A program made the position numbers and the translations under genes. The notes under the pieces were generated by a model. The model did not search any database. It saw only the letters and a program-made list of their open reading frames with translations, and was not told the DNA's origin. DNA of 64,000 nucleotides from Chrysogorgia sp. JL179-B06 (Eukaryota > Cnidaria > Anthozoa > Scleralcyonacea > Chrysogorgiidae), in NCBI GenBank assembly GCA_035772405.1, contig JAYKKM010000439.1:7248001-7312000 (forward strand). The letters run 5' to 3'. Positions 22,519 to 33,985 of this stretch are shown here, piece by piece. Each line of letters starts with the position of its first letter. Position 1 is the first letter of the stretch.

Positions 22519-22633
22519 TGTAACGTTTAGGGAAAAGATGTGACGTTATATATAGTTACCAAAGGACCAGTCACAATAACAGTGAAGGTTTTTTTTTTAA
22601 CTTCTATTCTACTGAAATATCTTGAACAATCTG
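22519..22633 (-). repeat. Gypsy-A 5' LTR remnant
   Basis: It starts (plus) TGTAACGTTTAGGG and matches the LTR at 7254-7417 up to about 22632. The outer part is missing. Sequence then passes directly into the inverted-duplication arm, which is interrupted by a MITE. Confidence 0.7.
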
Positions 22634-22641
22634 CCCCGCTC

Positions 22642-23510
22642 ACATGCGGCTAAATGCAGGAATTGCTCCGACCTGTCATTGGACGATAAAAATAGTAACA
22701 GCAGTGTCAATGGTGTAGAATTACCGTATATACGCTGTTTACATATTTATCTATATCTAAATAGACCAACGAATACAAGGAAACCTATCGCTTGTATTTA
22801 ATAAATAAAGAAAGAATGGTTGTCTTGAACTCATATGTTATGAAATATTTTCGCACAACTTATATTACCGGGAGATTGAAGACGTATGAATCCAACACAC
22901 GATCGAGAATCAGAAATATATTTTAATGCCACAAACAACAAGAATGTATGCTTAAAGCTATTCCGTATGAGTGCTGCATAAACTTTTACTTGCAAAAAGA
23001 TTGATTATATCTAGTGCCTTCCACGCTATGAGCGCTGAATCAAACGGTGTTCGCTACCAATTGACCGCGGGACTAGCAACCCACGGCCACGCGGTCTGAC
23101 CAAAAATTATTGTTTTGATTGTTTTATTTGTTTTGGTTCTTCAAAGATTTTTGAAAGAAAAAGTTTATTCAGCACTCAAGTACGGAATAGCTTTAAGCAT
23201 ACATTCTTGTTGTTTGTGGCATTAAAATATATTTCTGATTCTCGATTGTGTGTTGAATTCATACGTCTTCAATCTCCCGGTAATATAAATCGTGCGAAAA
23301 TATTTATAACATATGAGTTCAAGAAAACCATTCTTTCTTTATTTATTTATTAAATACAAGCGATAGGTTTCCTTGTATTCGTTGATCTATTCAGATATAG
23401 ATAAATAGTTTACATCGTATAGATAGAGTAATTCTACACCATTGACACTGCTGTTATTATTTTTATCGTCCAATGACAGGTCGGAGCAATTCCTGCATTT
23501 AGCCGCATGT
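22642..23510. mobile_element. 869-bp inverted-repeat MITE with 8-bp target duplication
   Basis: The ends are ACATGCGGCTAAATGCAGGA and its complement, flanked by CCCCGCTC (22634-22641 and 23511-23518). The arms extend about 350-400 bp and are highly similar around a short centre near 23095. An 8-bp duplication fits hAT- or P-like transposases supplied in trans. Confidence 0.9.
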
Positions 23511-24687
23511 CCCCGCTCCTTGATCGCCATGTTGTTTGTTATTTCTAAATTTCAGCTCGCGCGTGCGCAGTGGCCGCAGTAGCATGTTAACATAAAAACC
23601 CGGGGGACAGTCACACAACTTATATTCGAGACATATTATGAAATATTTAACATATCGAAATCATTAAACTGCATTACAATTTGACACGTAAAAAACCCAT
23701 TGATAACTCACTTAGCGGTATGTCCTCATTGTCAAGGAACTTCACATTCACGTTTCCACTCACAAATTAAGTAAATTAAACTACCACAATACTACGAAAT
23801 AATGTCGCCACCCCCCGGAAAATCCAGATTCATTTTGTAATGCGCGAAAAGTAAGTTAGTAGACACATGTACGCATTGCGTACCTATTTTTTATGTTGAC
23901 AACATACGTACACCATTTTGTGGGAAGATTATAAAAGTTTTTTTGTCAAGCATATTCAAGCATGTTAGCATGAAGTACTGTATAACATAAGTCCCGTGAG
24001 GAAAGAGAACATGAAGAACTATTATAATTACAGTCGCTAAGTCCAGGTAGCCTTACCTATAACTTATTTATATACTGTATCAGCACGTTAATTCTGCAAC
24101 TACATGCTGTGTTTGGCTGTTTCTAATAATTGTTAAACCTTACACACTTCGCAGATATGTGTTGACAGACTACTGTACTGTAGCCCAAATTAAGAAGTGC
24201 ATTTTCTTATGAATTGAGTTTTTTTTTATAACTTTCTTCTTCCATAACTCATGCATGGGGGAATGATAACATTGTTTTCCAAAATTTGGTGGGTATATTA
24301 TTATACATCCCATCACCCCTATATTTACGCCCCTGATCAACACCTACCCAATAAACTTGCCTTAATTTTTTCAATAAAACTCCATGGTACTTTTTGTTGT
24401 GTTGTTGCCGATAATTAATCGTTATCAAATGTTTGCTAGCAAACAAGACATGTCAGCTTAATTTTCTTCCGATTGTGTTTCAGTTTGTTATTGTCCATAA
24501 CTTTCCAATCTGGCAATTATATATTTCAAAATGTTTCAGCTAATTACTCTTGATTGACTTTTTATGCGACCGGTTGGTTAGGTACAGTACACAGCTGGTA
24601 CAGACCAACTTACCAGGCGCTTGTTATTACTTGGATTTGATGCCCTGTTGTGATCTCCAATCTTGACCTGACCACCACCGTCTACAC

Positions 24688-25499
24688 TAGGGGTGAGACG
24701 AAGGTTAAATCTTAACCTTCGAACCTTCGTTACAAAAGCTTTGCGAAGCTTCGGTGCTAGGCCCCTCCCGAGGCCTAGCGTCAATCGGTATTTGGCTATA
24801 AGGTGATCACGAAGGCTTGTTGTTCCACCGCGGAAGGCAAGCTCCTTGGAGCAAAGCTTGCACTTTGCTTTATTTTTTTCGGGAAGCTTTACAAAAGAAT
24901 TAAACACAGATTGTGGGAAAAATACTTTCTTTTTGTTTTTCAACCTGAAGGCCAACCCTATCCGTTGTCCACTGCTACCGCTTTTTTAGCGGGTAGAGAT
25001 GACCAATAGATAGGACTCGCAGCCAGGTTAATGTTGAATTGTAGTAAAGGTATTTTAATCAGGGACTATCTTGTTACGTGTAATGGGACGATGCGCGCGC
25101 ATTATGTTTATTATGTTGTTTTTAGAGCGTTATACCTGAGAGATGAAACTCTGCAATAATATGATGCCTAACACGCTAATGCCAAACATCTGAGCATGCT
25201 CTACCTTCTGCCATATGTGAAGTCTGAACTATCAACCAAATAAATCCGTGAGATTGGTCAAATGTAATTGGTTTTGAATGTCACAGAGATTGATGTGATT
25301 GATTGAAATTAACAAAACTGGCTGCCACATCGATCGGGAAAACAAAACAAAACAACCTTTGATGCACATGTTTTGGTTGCTTGTGTTTACACTTAGAAGT
25401 TTTTTTTAAAAAATGGGTATAGCCGAATCTTCGAAGTGCTAAAAAAACCTTCGAAGGTTAAGAGATATTCGAAGGTTCGAAGGCTTCGTCTCATCCCTA
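24688..25499 (-). mobile_element. hAT transposon remnant
   Basis: The ends TAGGGGTGAGACGAAG and TAGGGATGAGACGAAG form inverted repeats. The 8-bp GTCTACAC lies on both sides (24680-24687, 25500-25507). The empty site survives near 5812 in the other arm. Ends beginning TAGGGxTG and 8-bp duplications are hAT hallmarks. Only the first part of a transposase remains. Confidence 0.9.
24765..24955 (-). pseudogene. BED-type zinc finger of hAT transposase, truncated
   Basis: The N-terminal region reads FNSFVKLPEKNKAKCKLCSKELAFRGG-like sequence, in which CKLC is the Cys pair of a BED finger and TTSLRDHL is the usual TSxLxxHL helix. The last His of the C2H2 set seems replaced (KY after HLIA). BED fingers bind transposon ends. 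No hAT catalytic core or dimerisation domain follows, so this is an internally deleted derivative. Confidence 0.75.
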
Positions 25500-25540
25500 G
25501 TCTACACCTATCACACCAATTTCATTGTGGATTAGCTTTT

Positions 25541-26225
25541 GTTCAGTCAACTCTATATATTGTGTCATTGTTATAAACATATCGGCGATCTCACCCATAT
25601 TTATGTATGAATTGATAGCCAGTTGGTAAGGGCATGCACTCTAGAATGTACAACCTTACGCAATAAACATACGTAAATCCAGGGCAGGATTTCTCCACCT
25701 GATTAAGGTAAATTTTGCTTTATCATTGTCATAATGTTTACTAATTACTATCTAAACAGAAAGTGCATATTTCTATCAACAAGTCATCTTAAATGTTATG
25801 ACTGCTAGCCCGAAACGTGATTACCCACAAAGTATTAGAGGAATTATGCTGTGTACTTGCACAATCGTGATTTGACAATTATTTTTTTCTTTTGGATAAA
25901 AGAAAATTTTCCCAGCATTTTTGTCTGATTTGGCCAGGGCTTTGTCGACAATTTTGGTCAACAGAGGTTGTTAATTAGTCGGCATTTGTACCCCCTTTGA
26001 ACCAACGATTTGTTGGTAATTTTGTGGGTTTTTGTTGATTTTTGCTGACTTTTGTTGGCACATTTTGCAATTTCTGATAAAAAATTTGCCCAAACATATA
26101 TATACAGTAGTTTATTCTCATAAGATGGAGGTCCAAATTTGCCGATATAAATCCGATTTGTGCTGACATGAGCAAGATTGGGGGGCGGTGTGTGCGGCAC
26201 CCCCATACCCCCCTTTGCTACGCCC
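25541..26225. other. No gene seen; possible tRNA-like and MITE-end fragments
   Basis: Near 25617-25645 a TAGCCAGTTGGTAAGGGCA segment resembles a tRNA D-arm. At 26217-26229 CTACGCCCCTG resembles the hAT MITE end seen at 15315-15326. Neither can be completed into an element. Confidence 0.3.
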
Positions 26226-26418
26226 CTGACCAGAAGCTTATTTGCATCTTGTTAATAGATAACGTCATCATAGGTTCTATGAGGGTATAAATAGGGACCC
26301 TAACTTTATAACGATCATTGATGAAGACACTAGAATGGAGTGTTGAAACGTTGGGTCATGGACAGCAACTTTTAAGTTACGTTCAAAAAACTTTTTAAAG
26401 CCAGAGTAGCGTCAAACT
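26226..26418 (+). repeat. Penelope-like pLTR fragment with hammerhead-like core
   Basis: It is the inverted copy of 2797-2985. It contains TTGATGAAGACAC...GTGTTGAAAC followed by GTTGGGTC. This matches a hammerhead ribozyme layout (TGATGA core, helix II, GAAA, very short helix III, cleavage-site TC), except that the conserved C before TGATGA is missing or changed. Confidence 0.6.
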
Positions 26419-26828
26419 GTATGTCTGCACACTACTTGACAGACAACTAGCTTTGCTGATTGCATAATGATAAAAAGCACACAACTTAATTTCCATCCTT
26501 ATTGTGATCTCATTATTTACTTTTTTATATATATTTCATTGATCAACATTAAAATAACATATCTCATGACAACCCCACCTCACATTTTACTCTGAAAAGC
26601 CTACGTTGCTTGAAATACAACTACATCTCAATCCTCTATTTTGCCAAATATATTCACTATATCTTTCTTGTTTTATACTTAGTTAATTTTACAATATTTA
26701 GTAAATAGTTGATTTGCAATTCATGTCAGAAAACTCCATCCTACATAAACGTCCAACCTGATGTACATAATTTTGTTTCATTAATACATTATAATTACAG
26801 CATTAATTAGTGAATTGAATAACCTCAC

Positions 26829-27030
26829 CTGGTAGCTAGTAGACACTTGTGCTGCAGCAGGTGTGTTTGTCAGAATGGATCTTCCACTTGCAACATCTGC
26901 ATACGTAGATGAGTTGGTAGAGTTTGTGGGATTTGAGTTGGTATCTTCATGAATAGGTGCACTTTGGGCATCAGCATCTGGCTGTGAAGGGGAGTTATCA
27001 GCTGACAGTGGATGATTATTGTCCATTGGT
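26829..27030 (-). CDS. Candidate host exon, Ser/Asn/Pro-rich protein
   Basis: The minus-strand exon has a good acceptor (TTTGTTTTCAG, 27031 rightward) and donor (CCAG then GTGAGG at 26828). An ATG at 27026 in an ACCAATGG context would start a 66-residue stretch rich in Ser, Asn, Thr and Asp; no domain is recognised. It can be read in frame either as the first coding exon after a non-coding exon ending at 27460 (donor GTAGGT), or as a second exon after 32171-32068, whose phase fits. The remaining exons are not found. It lies about 700 bp upstream of the RING-Ubl-TerD gene in divergent orientation. Confidence 0.45.
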
Positions 27031-27719
27031 CTGAAAACAAATATTAACTGATTTTATATTTAATTAATTATATGACATATATATTATATGGAAAAGCATA
27101 AATATAAGGAATCTAGAGGATATTTTATATATAGGTAATAGGTGCCTATATTATAGATAATAGTTGTTGCCAGAAATTCCTTATAATATCCAGGACTTAA
27201 ATCGTAATACTGTATGAGCTAGCATAGAGGGTTAAACATTTTACTTTGCTATTATAAAAGTACGTCCCTATAATTTACTGTATATATACCAACTTTACTC
27301 CACCATCTTTCTTGTATATTCAAGGATGAAAAACAAGAAGCACCACTATTATATGCAGTTACGATATATATAAAGTTCATATAGAGGAATTAACACCGAT
27401 ACTCATAGGCTAATTCCTTAGAGGATTTAAAAGAAAAAGTCATGCTCATGATAACCTACCTTTCGTAATCGTTGCTCTGCGCAAGATTCGAAAATTGAAG
27501 AAATCAATTAATTTCCATAAACTGCCTACATATTTATGTATCCTGCAAAAACATTCACATAAGTATAGCTATTGAATGAATTTAAACAGCTTTATAGCCT
27601 TTCTTGGGCGTTCTTAAACCACATGTAAATCTCAAATCTGAAAGTGAAAGTGCATATTTCGTGGAAAAACGCCGCGTTTTGCAACCTCGTACCCAGGTTT
27701 TGCAGGAATTAAGGAAATC
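27031..27719. promoter_or_regulatory. Candidate bidirectional promoter region
   Basis: This interval lies between the divergent minus-strand exon (27030) and the plus-strand start codon (27720). On the minus strand, GATTACGAAAG followed by GTAGGT at 27459 could end a 5' UTR exon. No TATA box is evident. The role is inferred from gene layout only. Confidence 0.3.
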
Positions 27720-27818
27720 ATGATTTGCCACCTTTGTGAGGAAGATAAGTTATCCAAAGAGTTTCCCTTTGAGCCTCTTACTGAAAATTGTGATCATCCA
27801 CTTCTACACTGTCTTAGA
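27720..27818 (+). CDS. Exon 1 of RING-Ubl-TerD host gene
   Basis: The ATG at 27720 has A at -3. The 33-codon exon ends at a strong donor (AGA then GTAAGT). It supplies the first five metal ligands of a RING-like finger: Cys3, Cys6, Cys24, His26 and Cys31. Exon 2 continues in phase 0 with Cys34, Cys45 and Cys48, giving C-x2-C-x17-C-x-H-x4-C-x2-C-x10-C-x2-C. The H-x4-C spacing is one longer than the usual RING (2-3). RING fingers recruit E2 enzymes, so the product is a candidate ubiquitin ligase. The link across a 31-kb intron rests on matching phase and on the completed finger. Confidence 0.75.
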
Positions 27819-28400
27819 GTAAGTACAGGAGCATATACCATTATAACTATACTGCTTAATTATCCATTCAAATTCTTGAAAGTCTTTGAATTTGCTGCTA
27901 GCAGCTGACATTATATAAAATATTCATTTTATATGGTTTATATATACCCCCTTCAAAACTATAACATGGACCATATGGACATAAAGCTAAACCTAATCCT
28001 ATCCTAACTATGATCCTAACTATGTATCCACAGTACTGTATATCCATAAGATGAAGTACTGTAGCGAAGTACTATATGCATATATATATTATATGCATAT
28101 CCCACACACTTAGATTTTTGTTAATTTTGTGATATATTTCCCATGATCATGCAAAATTCCAGCACAATACAGTTAGGCATCAACATGTAATGACTTGTGC
28201 AGCTAGTATTTTCTTATTATTGATAAGTTTTGCTTTAAGAACATTATATGGAAGCCTCAATAATTATTAATTAAACCAAATGCAATATTCCCATTAAATC
28301 AATAATTTGGCAATTATATTGTCTGTAGAGCAACTTAAAAATGTCTAACCAACATTCTTTCATACTGATGATCCCATTGAAATTATTACTCTTAGGAAGC

Positions 28401-28536
28401 AAGCATTCTCAATCATTTAAATAGTCAAGCCAATTACACTGTACATGTTAATTGTCAATCAAATTTGCAAGCATTCTCAATCACTTAAATGCAAGCCAAT
28501 TTACACTGTACATGTATTGTCAATCAAATTTGCAAC
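28401..28536. repeat. Tandem duplication of about 67 bp
   Basis: GCAAGCATTCTCAATCA and ACACTGTACATGT...TTGTCAATCAAATTTGCAA occur twice in direct order with small indels. Confidence 0.85.
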
Positions 28537-30659
28537 TTTGTGGGAATATTTCAGTGATGTCTTTTAAGCTGGTGCTACTGTAAATTATTCATATACAGCA
28601 CTGTATAACAAACAAATGTAATTCCAACAAATTCAATTGCTTCAATTATATTTGACACATTCGTCAAGGTACAGATATATATAATTAACTTGATTATAAA
28701 TTAGACAGTTTCATCTCACAGTCTCACCTGTATTTATCCATCCTATACTCAGACAAATAATGCAACGGAAATGAGTCTCCAAGTGCAACATTTAACCAAC
28801 GAACAAGACGCCCACTAGGCGTTAACTCTGGCTACTGTAGCCTGTGCAGGGAACTATATATGTTCCCAGTCACATACACGTAACTGACTTCAAACACTTC
28901 CAAGCAAGCAGATGTCAAAAACACTTCAGTTTGAACCACTCGATCAAAAAGAAAGAAGGCACATGCACTGGTCACATTAATAAGATATAGACACCTACAG
29001 TAGACTAGAAACCGACCACATGCAGGTAGCCGAGTAATAATACAGAAACAGAGTTTAAATGACTCATGCAACCGCAGGTAGCCTTCCTAAATTTGGCTAA
29101 AGAAATCTTGGGTCCAGTTGTTACATTAAAGGCTGAAAAGTGCAAATAATATATTATAGTTCTAATGCATGATACAGTTCTGTCAGTACAGGGGTGGTTA
29201 AATTTTCTAAACTTTCAATATTAGCAAACTTGCACACCAGTAACAAACTGCCTTGATTACATGAAGGCGAGTTGGCTGGGTATATCCAAGCTGGCTCACA
29301 AAGCTAGCCTGACATGTAGATGCTTCCTGTTTATGCTTAATGCCGTAAACATATACATGTATAATTTTAGGACAAATTCAGGATAAATTACTGTCTCGGT
29401 TAGTGAGCTAGCTCAGATAGAAATTAGCCACCTCAGATACGTGAGATACCCGAGCCAGCTTGCCTCCATGATGACAAGGGAAAAATCAGATTGAAAGGTG
29501 TGTCTACACTGTATCTGCCCTAACAAAAAAGTCTATAGGCCTGCCTATATGCATATCTATAGGCATTCTATAGCTGTACGTGCAGACAGCATACCAACTA
29601 ACATTACATGCAGTTGGCAAACAACAACAACACATTGTGTTGGGTGAGGACAATGGAAAATGCATGGCTGAACAAGCTGTCACTGGAAAACGAGCGAACA
29701 ATAACAAGCATTTCACTGGAGTCATTTCAATTGGAGTTGATCTGGATGGAGTTGGTCTGGGCATTCAGCTATATGAGATGTTCATTTGTAAGCATTCAGT
29801 TATAAATACCGGTAGGTCAATAGTGTATTAAATTCATTTGCAAACTCAACAATGTTCAGTCAAATCCAAAGCTATGTCTATAAACGCATCTACAAAATTT
29901 GTGAATAGACGATGGATAATAAAATATATGTGGCCTGTACGTTCAAATACCTGCGCAACATATAAGCCAAGGACAAGGTAATAAATAATGCATAGGATTT
30001 GATGAAATTATAATTAAGCCTTGCAATTAAAGTTAAATGATATTGTGTTTATTTTGAATAACTTTACCACCACAATAAAGAATCCAAGCAAATGTAAAGC
30101 AAATTACAAATGGTTTAAAGTTTGTCATACAGTGAGCCTCAAAGCCTGTTGGGTGCCTGGGGCAATATCGTGTAGCCAGGAGACTATATGTCTATGACCA
30201 AAAAAAAACCTGTAAACATTGACTCATGCTTCTAGCCCGAGTAATAAAATGAAGACAAATTTATTGCATGAATTACCGTATGATGTTAACAGTACAGTAA
30301 GATATGTGAACAATATGGTGCAAACACACAATAAGATCATTAAGATGCAAACCTAACATACAGTACATTAAATCCAACTGAAATTCGAAATATATATCAA
30401 CATAATAACAAAGTTAATGGCAAAGTTAATGGCTGTTAGACATTGTTTAGCACATACTGCTTATGGGAAACTACAGCTGGTTTGACTATCTAAATTGCAT
30501 TGTGTTTTCATATAAAGTAAATTTCTAAGAACGCGTGTCAATTTGCATACAGTAATTCTTTGCAAATTAAATACTCTGTGTATATAATCATAATATATTA
30601 CCTGTAGTTAGGAAACTGTATGTGACTGTACAGTAGAACAAAAAGAAAGCTTGTGGTTT

Positions 30660-33235
30660 CCCCGGCGAAAATTTGATGAATTGTTCATGAATATAGTTCA
30701 TGAATTTTGTTCATGAACATTCATGATAAGTACATGAACAGTTCATGCCCGTGCATGAACATTAAATGGCCGAATTCATGAAAGTGATAGTTCATGAACC
30801 ATAAGTTCATGAACATTTGTGTTCATGAACAGTTCAAGAACTAAATTTCATGATAAGTTCACGAATTTTTGATGAACAACTGATGAATATTGTTCATGAA
30901 CTGTTCATGAAAAGACTCATGAACATTAAATGGCCGAATTCATGAAAATTGGAGTTCATGAATAGTTCATGAACAACGCCGGTTTATGAAGTTTTGAGTT
31001 CATGAAGTGTTCATGAATATTGTTCATGAAGTGTTCATGAAATGACTCATGAACATTAAATGGCCGAATTCATGAAAATTGGAGTTCATGAATAATTCAT
31101 GAACAACGCCGGTTTATGAAGTTTTGAGTTCATGAAGTGTTCATGAAATGACTCATGAACATTAAATGGCCGAATTCATGAAAATTAGAGTTCATGAATA
31201 GTTCATGAACTCGTATGTAATCAATATTGATGAACGGTGTTCATGAAATGACTCATGAACGGCAGATATTCGTGAAAATTGAATTCATGAATATTTCATG
31301 AACGTAACTCGTAGGTTTCAATATTCATGTGATGAAACGTTCATGAAGTCAGTTTAATAATAGTGGCGGATTTATGAAAAATGCACAATTCACCGAATAC
31401 CTCATGAACTTGTAGTTTTCTAGTGAACGTTGATAATAATAGATGAAGTGTTTGTGAACGTTGTTCGTTAAAATGACTCGTAGTCATGTCGACATATTCG
31501 TTATATTATAAGGATTCGTTAAGCCAGTTTATATGAGAGCTAAAACGCGGATTACACAGGACGCGGCTTATACAAGACGCGAAATACTTCGGTATACAAG
31601 GTACCAAGACAAAACATATTCGTTATATTATAAGGAATGCGTAATTGGATTCATTGGGGCCGTTTGTACGATAGCTAATAACGCAACTTACACATGGACG
31701 CGCGGCTTACACAAGACGCGAAACACTTTTATAAAAAAGGTACAAAGACTAAATATTCGCGTGGCTTGCACAAGCCGCTGCCTGTTCAAAAAGGTCGTAT
31801 AAATGGGTCAGGTAAAGGCGCGTCTTATCGGCTCTCGTATAAATAAATGGCCGTCATCCTTAGTTTATCCATCGGCCGAGTAAGAAATCCTTTTCAAATT
31901 ATATGTTTAGGCCCGTTAACGCCTGCGACGCCTTCACAAAGCCACGCGCTTTACAAAACCATTAGCCACATTAAAAACCCCGAGTAATATAGGATTATAT
32001 AATATAACCAAGCATTGCAACCGGACAATACATGATACAGAGAAGAAACAATTTGACATAGATTTACCTCTGAATGGCACATCTGAGAGCTATAGCAGCA
32101 TTAAATGCAAGTTCCAGCGCACTTTTCCTCCTTTCTTTAAGACGTTCGCCAAACTGTGTGGAATTATCCATTCCGTATCAACGGCTTTTAACGCACAATA
32201 TTCAAATATTCAAAGACACTGGCGCCAACATGGTCTCAGTAATGACACTTGAACGGTATTGAATTACGCACTATCATATAGCCGCAAGCATCTCTGACGC
32301 GATTGGAAAAAGCTCAATGCCTCAATAGTATATTTTATTCAGTGAGTCTACTCTTAGGAGTCTTAGGATTTATAGGTATTTATTGTGTTAGCTAGATCGC
32401 AGATGCGAGAACTGCTACTGTTACAAGTCTATTAACGAAGAGATTAAGTTTATCTCTTCAGCATCAACAAAGTATTTTTGCTATTTCCTGCCAATTATAT
32501 TGGGTCAAAATGGAAAATGCGCTCATAATCAGACAACTATAGTATTTGGACTAAACGGCTCATTCTTCACTTTAACGTAGACTAAAATGAATTACGGTAC
32601 GTTTTGACTTTTTGAATCTACAGTAGCTAGGTAGTCTATATATAGCCACGAGCCAGACCTATACTGAGTACTGACTCAATGTGTAAAATGTCAAAAATAT
32701 AAAGAAGCTGAAGACCAATTTTGCAGTAAAACTGGCAACAAAGACATGCGGATTTGTGTCACAGCGCAGTTTCTGCGCTACAGTGGAATCAAATTAGTAC
32801 ATTTCATGAAATGTTCACGACCAATGAAAATTCATGACCAAATTTTATGAACCTTTCATGAAATAACTGTATTTTGTCATTTAAATGTGACTTTTGTTCA
32901 TCAAAATGTTTATATTTAATGAAATATTCATGAACAAGTTTCATGAAATTTCATGAATAATAAGTTCATGAAATAATCAATAGATTTCCTATGAATATTC
33001 ATGAACGTTCATGAACGATACAACATAATGAACATAAAGTTCATGAACTAATTTGTTGTTCATCAAACCTCATGAACTGTTCATGAAATACATTCATGAA
33101 TAGTTCATGAACAGTTATTCATGAACTACATGTTTCATTTTTGATGAACTGAACATGAACTATTCATGAACGGATATGAACATTCATGAACGACCCATGA
33201 AAGTTCATCAGTTCATGAACACATTTTCGCCGGGG
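30660..33235. mobile_element. CCCCGGCG-ended element with TTCATGAAC arrays
   Basis: The ends are CCCCGGCGAAAAT and its complement, flanked by TT on both sides. Both subterminal zones (about 30670-31460 and 32795-33225) are packed with the palindromic word TTCATGAA(C), dozens of times, some in longer duplicated blocks such as AAATGGCCGAATTCATGAAA. The unique centre (31460-32795) lacks a transposase. A candidate minus-strand exon (32171-32068) lies in it. 2576 bp in total; superfamily unknown. Confidence 0.8.
32068..32171 (-). CDS. Candidate first coding exon inside a transposon
   Basis: The minus-strand ATG at 32171 opens 34 codons and two bases, ending in a CAGAG-GTAAAT donor (intron starts 32067). 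The peptide is basic and helical (GERLKERRKSALELAF). No domain is recognised. Its two leftover bases join in frame to the exon at 27030-26829, 5 kb away. It may be a transposon-borne or exapted alternative first exon, or a chance ORF. Confidence 0.35.
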
Positions 33236-33347
33236 TTATCCCCTCGCCCGGCGCCGAAGGCCTGAGGGCGAGGGTGCTAATATCGACCGGCGTTTAGTCC
33301 CTTATCACGCGAGATCCAAGCCGTTCCTAGATCTAGAATCAGTTTAT

Positions 33348-33349
<2 letters not shown>

Positions 33350-33380
<31 letters not shown>
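33350..33380. repeat. TA dinucleotide microsatellite
   Basis: About 15 uninterrupted TA units. Confidence 0.9.
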
Positions 33381-33384
<4 letters not shown>

Positions 33385-33490
33385 CAACCGTCCTCATGCG
33401 CGGCATCGGAAAATGTGGCACTGGTAACTAGATACTCAGATTAAATTGAACCGTCACAAGATAGTTTTTTGAGGAAATAGAAATCCGAGT

Positions 33491-33985
33491 CCGAGTATGT
33501 ATTTTGACTCGCTAATTCCAAATCTGTTTTCAGAATTGAAAACGGTTATATATTGATCGAGATATTCAACATAATATTCGACGAAGTGACCGGCTAATCA
33601 TAGCCGACAAAGCCGACTAACTTTCTAAGTACATAAACCATTTTTACGAAGGGTATTCACGTTCTCGTAATATAGTAGACACATACAGTGTATGTGATGT
33701 ATTTTGACTCGCTAATTCCAAATCTGTTTTCAGAATTGAAAACGGTTAAATATTGATCGAGATAACGTTCAAAATAATATACGATGAAGTGACCAGTTTA
33801 TAATCGACTAATTTCTAAGTACATAAACCGTTTTTACGAAGGGTACTCACGTTCTCGTAATATAGTAAACGCGTATGTTATGTATGTTGACTCGCTAATT
33901 CCAAATCTGTTTTCAGAGTTTAAATCGGTTAAATATTGGCCGAGATAACGTTCAAACATTTCTTCGACGAAACGGGCTTTTGGAA
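33491..33985. repeat. About 195-bp tandem repeat, 2.5 copies
   Basis: Each copy starts near TTGACTCGCTAATTCCAAAT (33504, 33702, 33887) and ends near CACGTTCTCGTAATATAGTA. Copies differ by scattered substitutions and small deletions. No ORF persists. Confidence 0.9.

Larger units (their letters stand above)
12805..22633 (-). mobile_element. Gypsy-A: degenerate Ty3/Gypsy LTR retrotransposon with nested insertions
   Basis: Order on the minus strand: 5' LTR remnant (22633-22519), tRNA-Leu primer site, gag with zinc knuckle, aspartic protease, RT, RNase H, integrase, C-terminal tail, polypurine tract, 3' LTR (12978-12805). The PR-RT-RH-IN order defines Ty3/Gypsy. Three later elements interrupt it (14747-15326, 15599-16770, 19985-22077). 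It has several frameshifts and an RT without its catalytic box, so it is dead. Confidence 0.9.
23519..25540. repeat. Right arm of large inverted duplication
   Basis: It is the reverse complement of about 5800-6930 (for example 23577-23640 against about 6840-6880, and 24240-24450 against about 6060-6245), interrupted by the hAT element at 24688-25499. No gene is seen outside that insertion. Confidence 0.8.

Noticed and set aside
29580..29831. Plus-strand 83-codon frame with GVISIGVDLDGVGLG
   Set aside because: No recognisable domain and no convincing splice sites; overlapping frames on both strands are equally open.
30660..33235. Dense short repeats that could suggest a CRISPR array
   Set aside because: The TTCATGAAC words have irregular spacing with no unique spacers of constant length, and they lie between inverted ends of a transposon in animal DNA.
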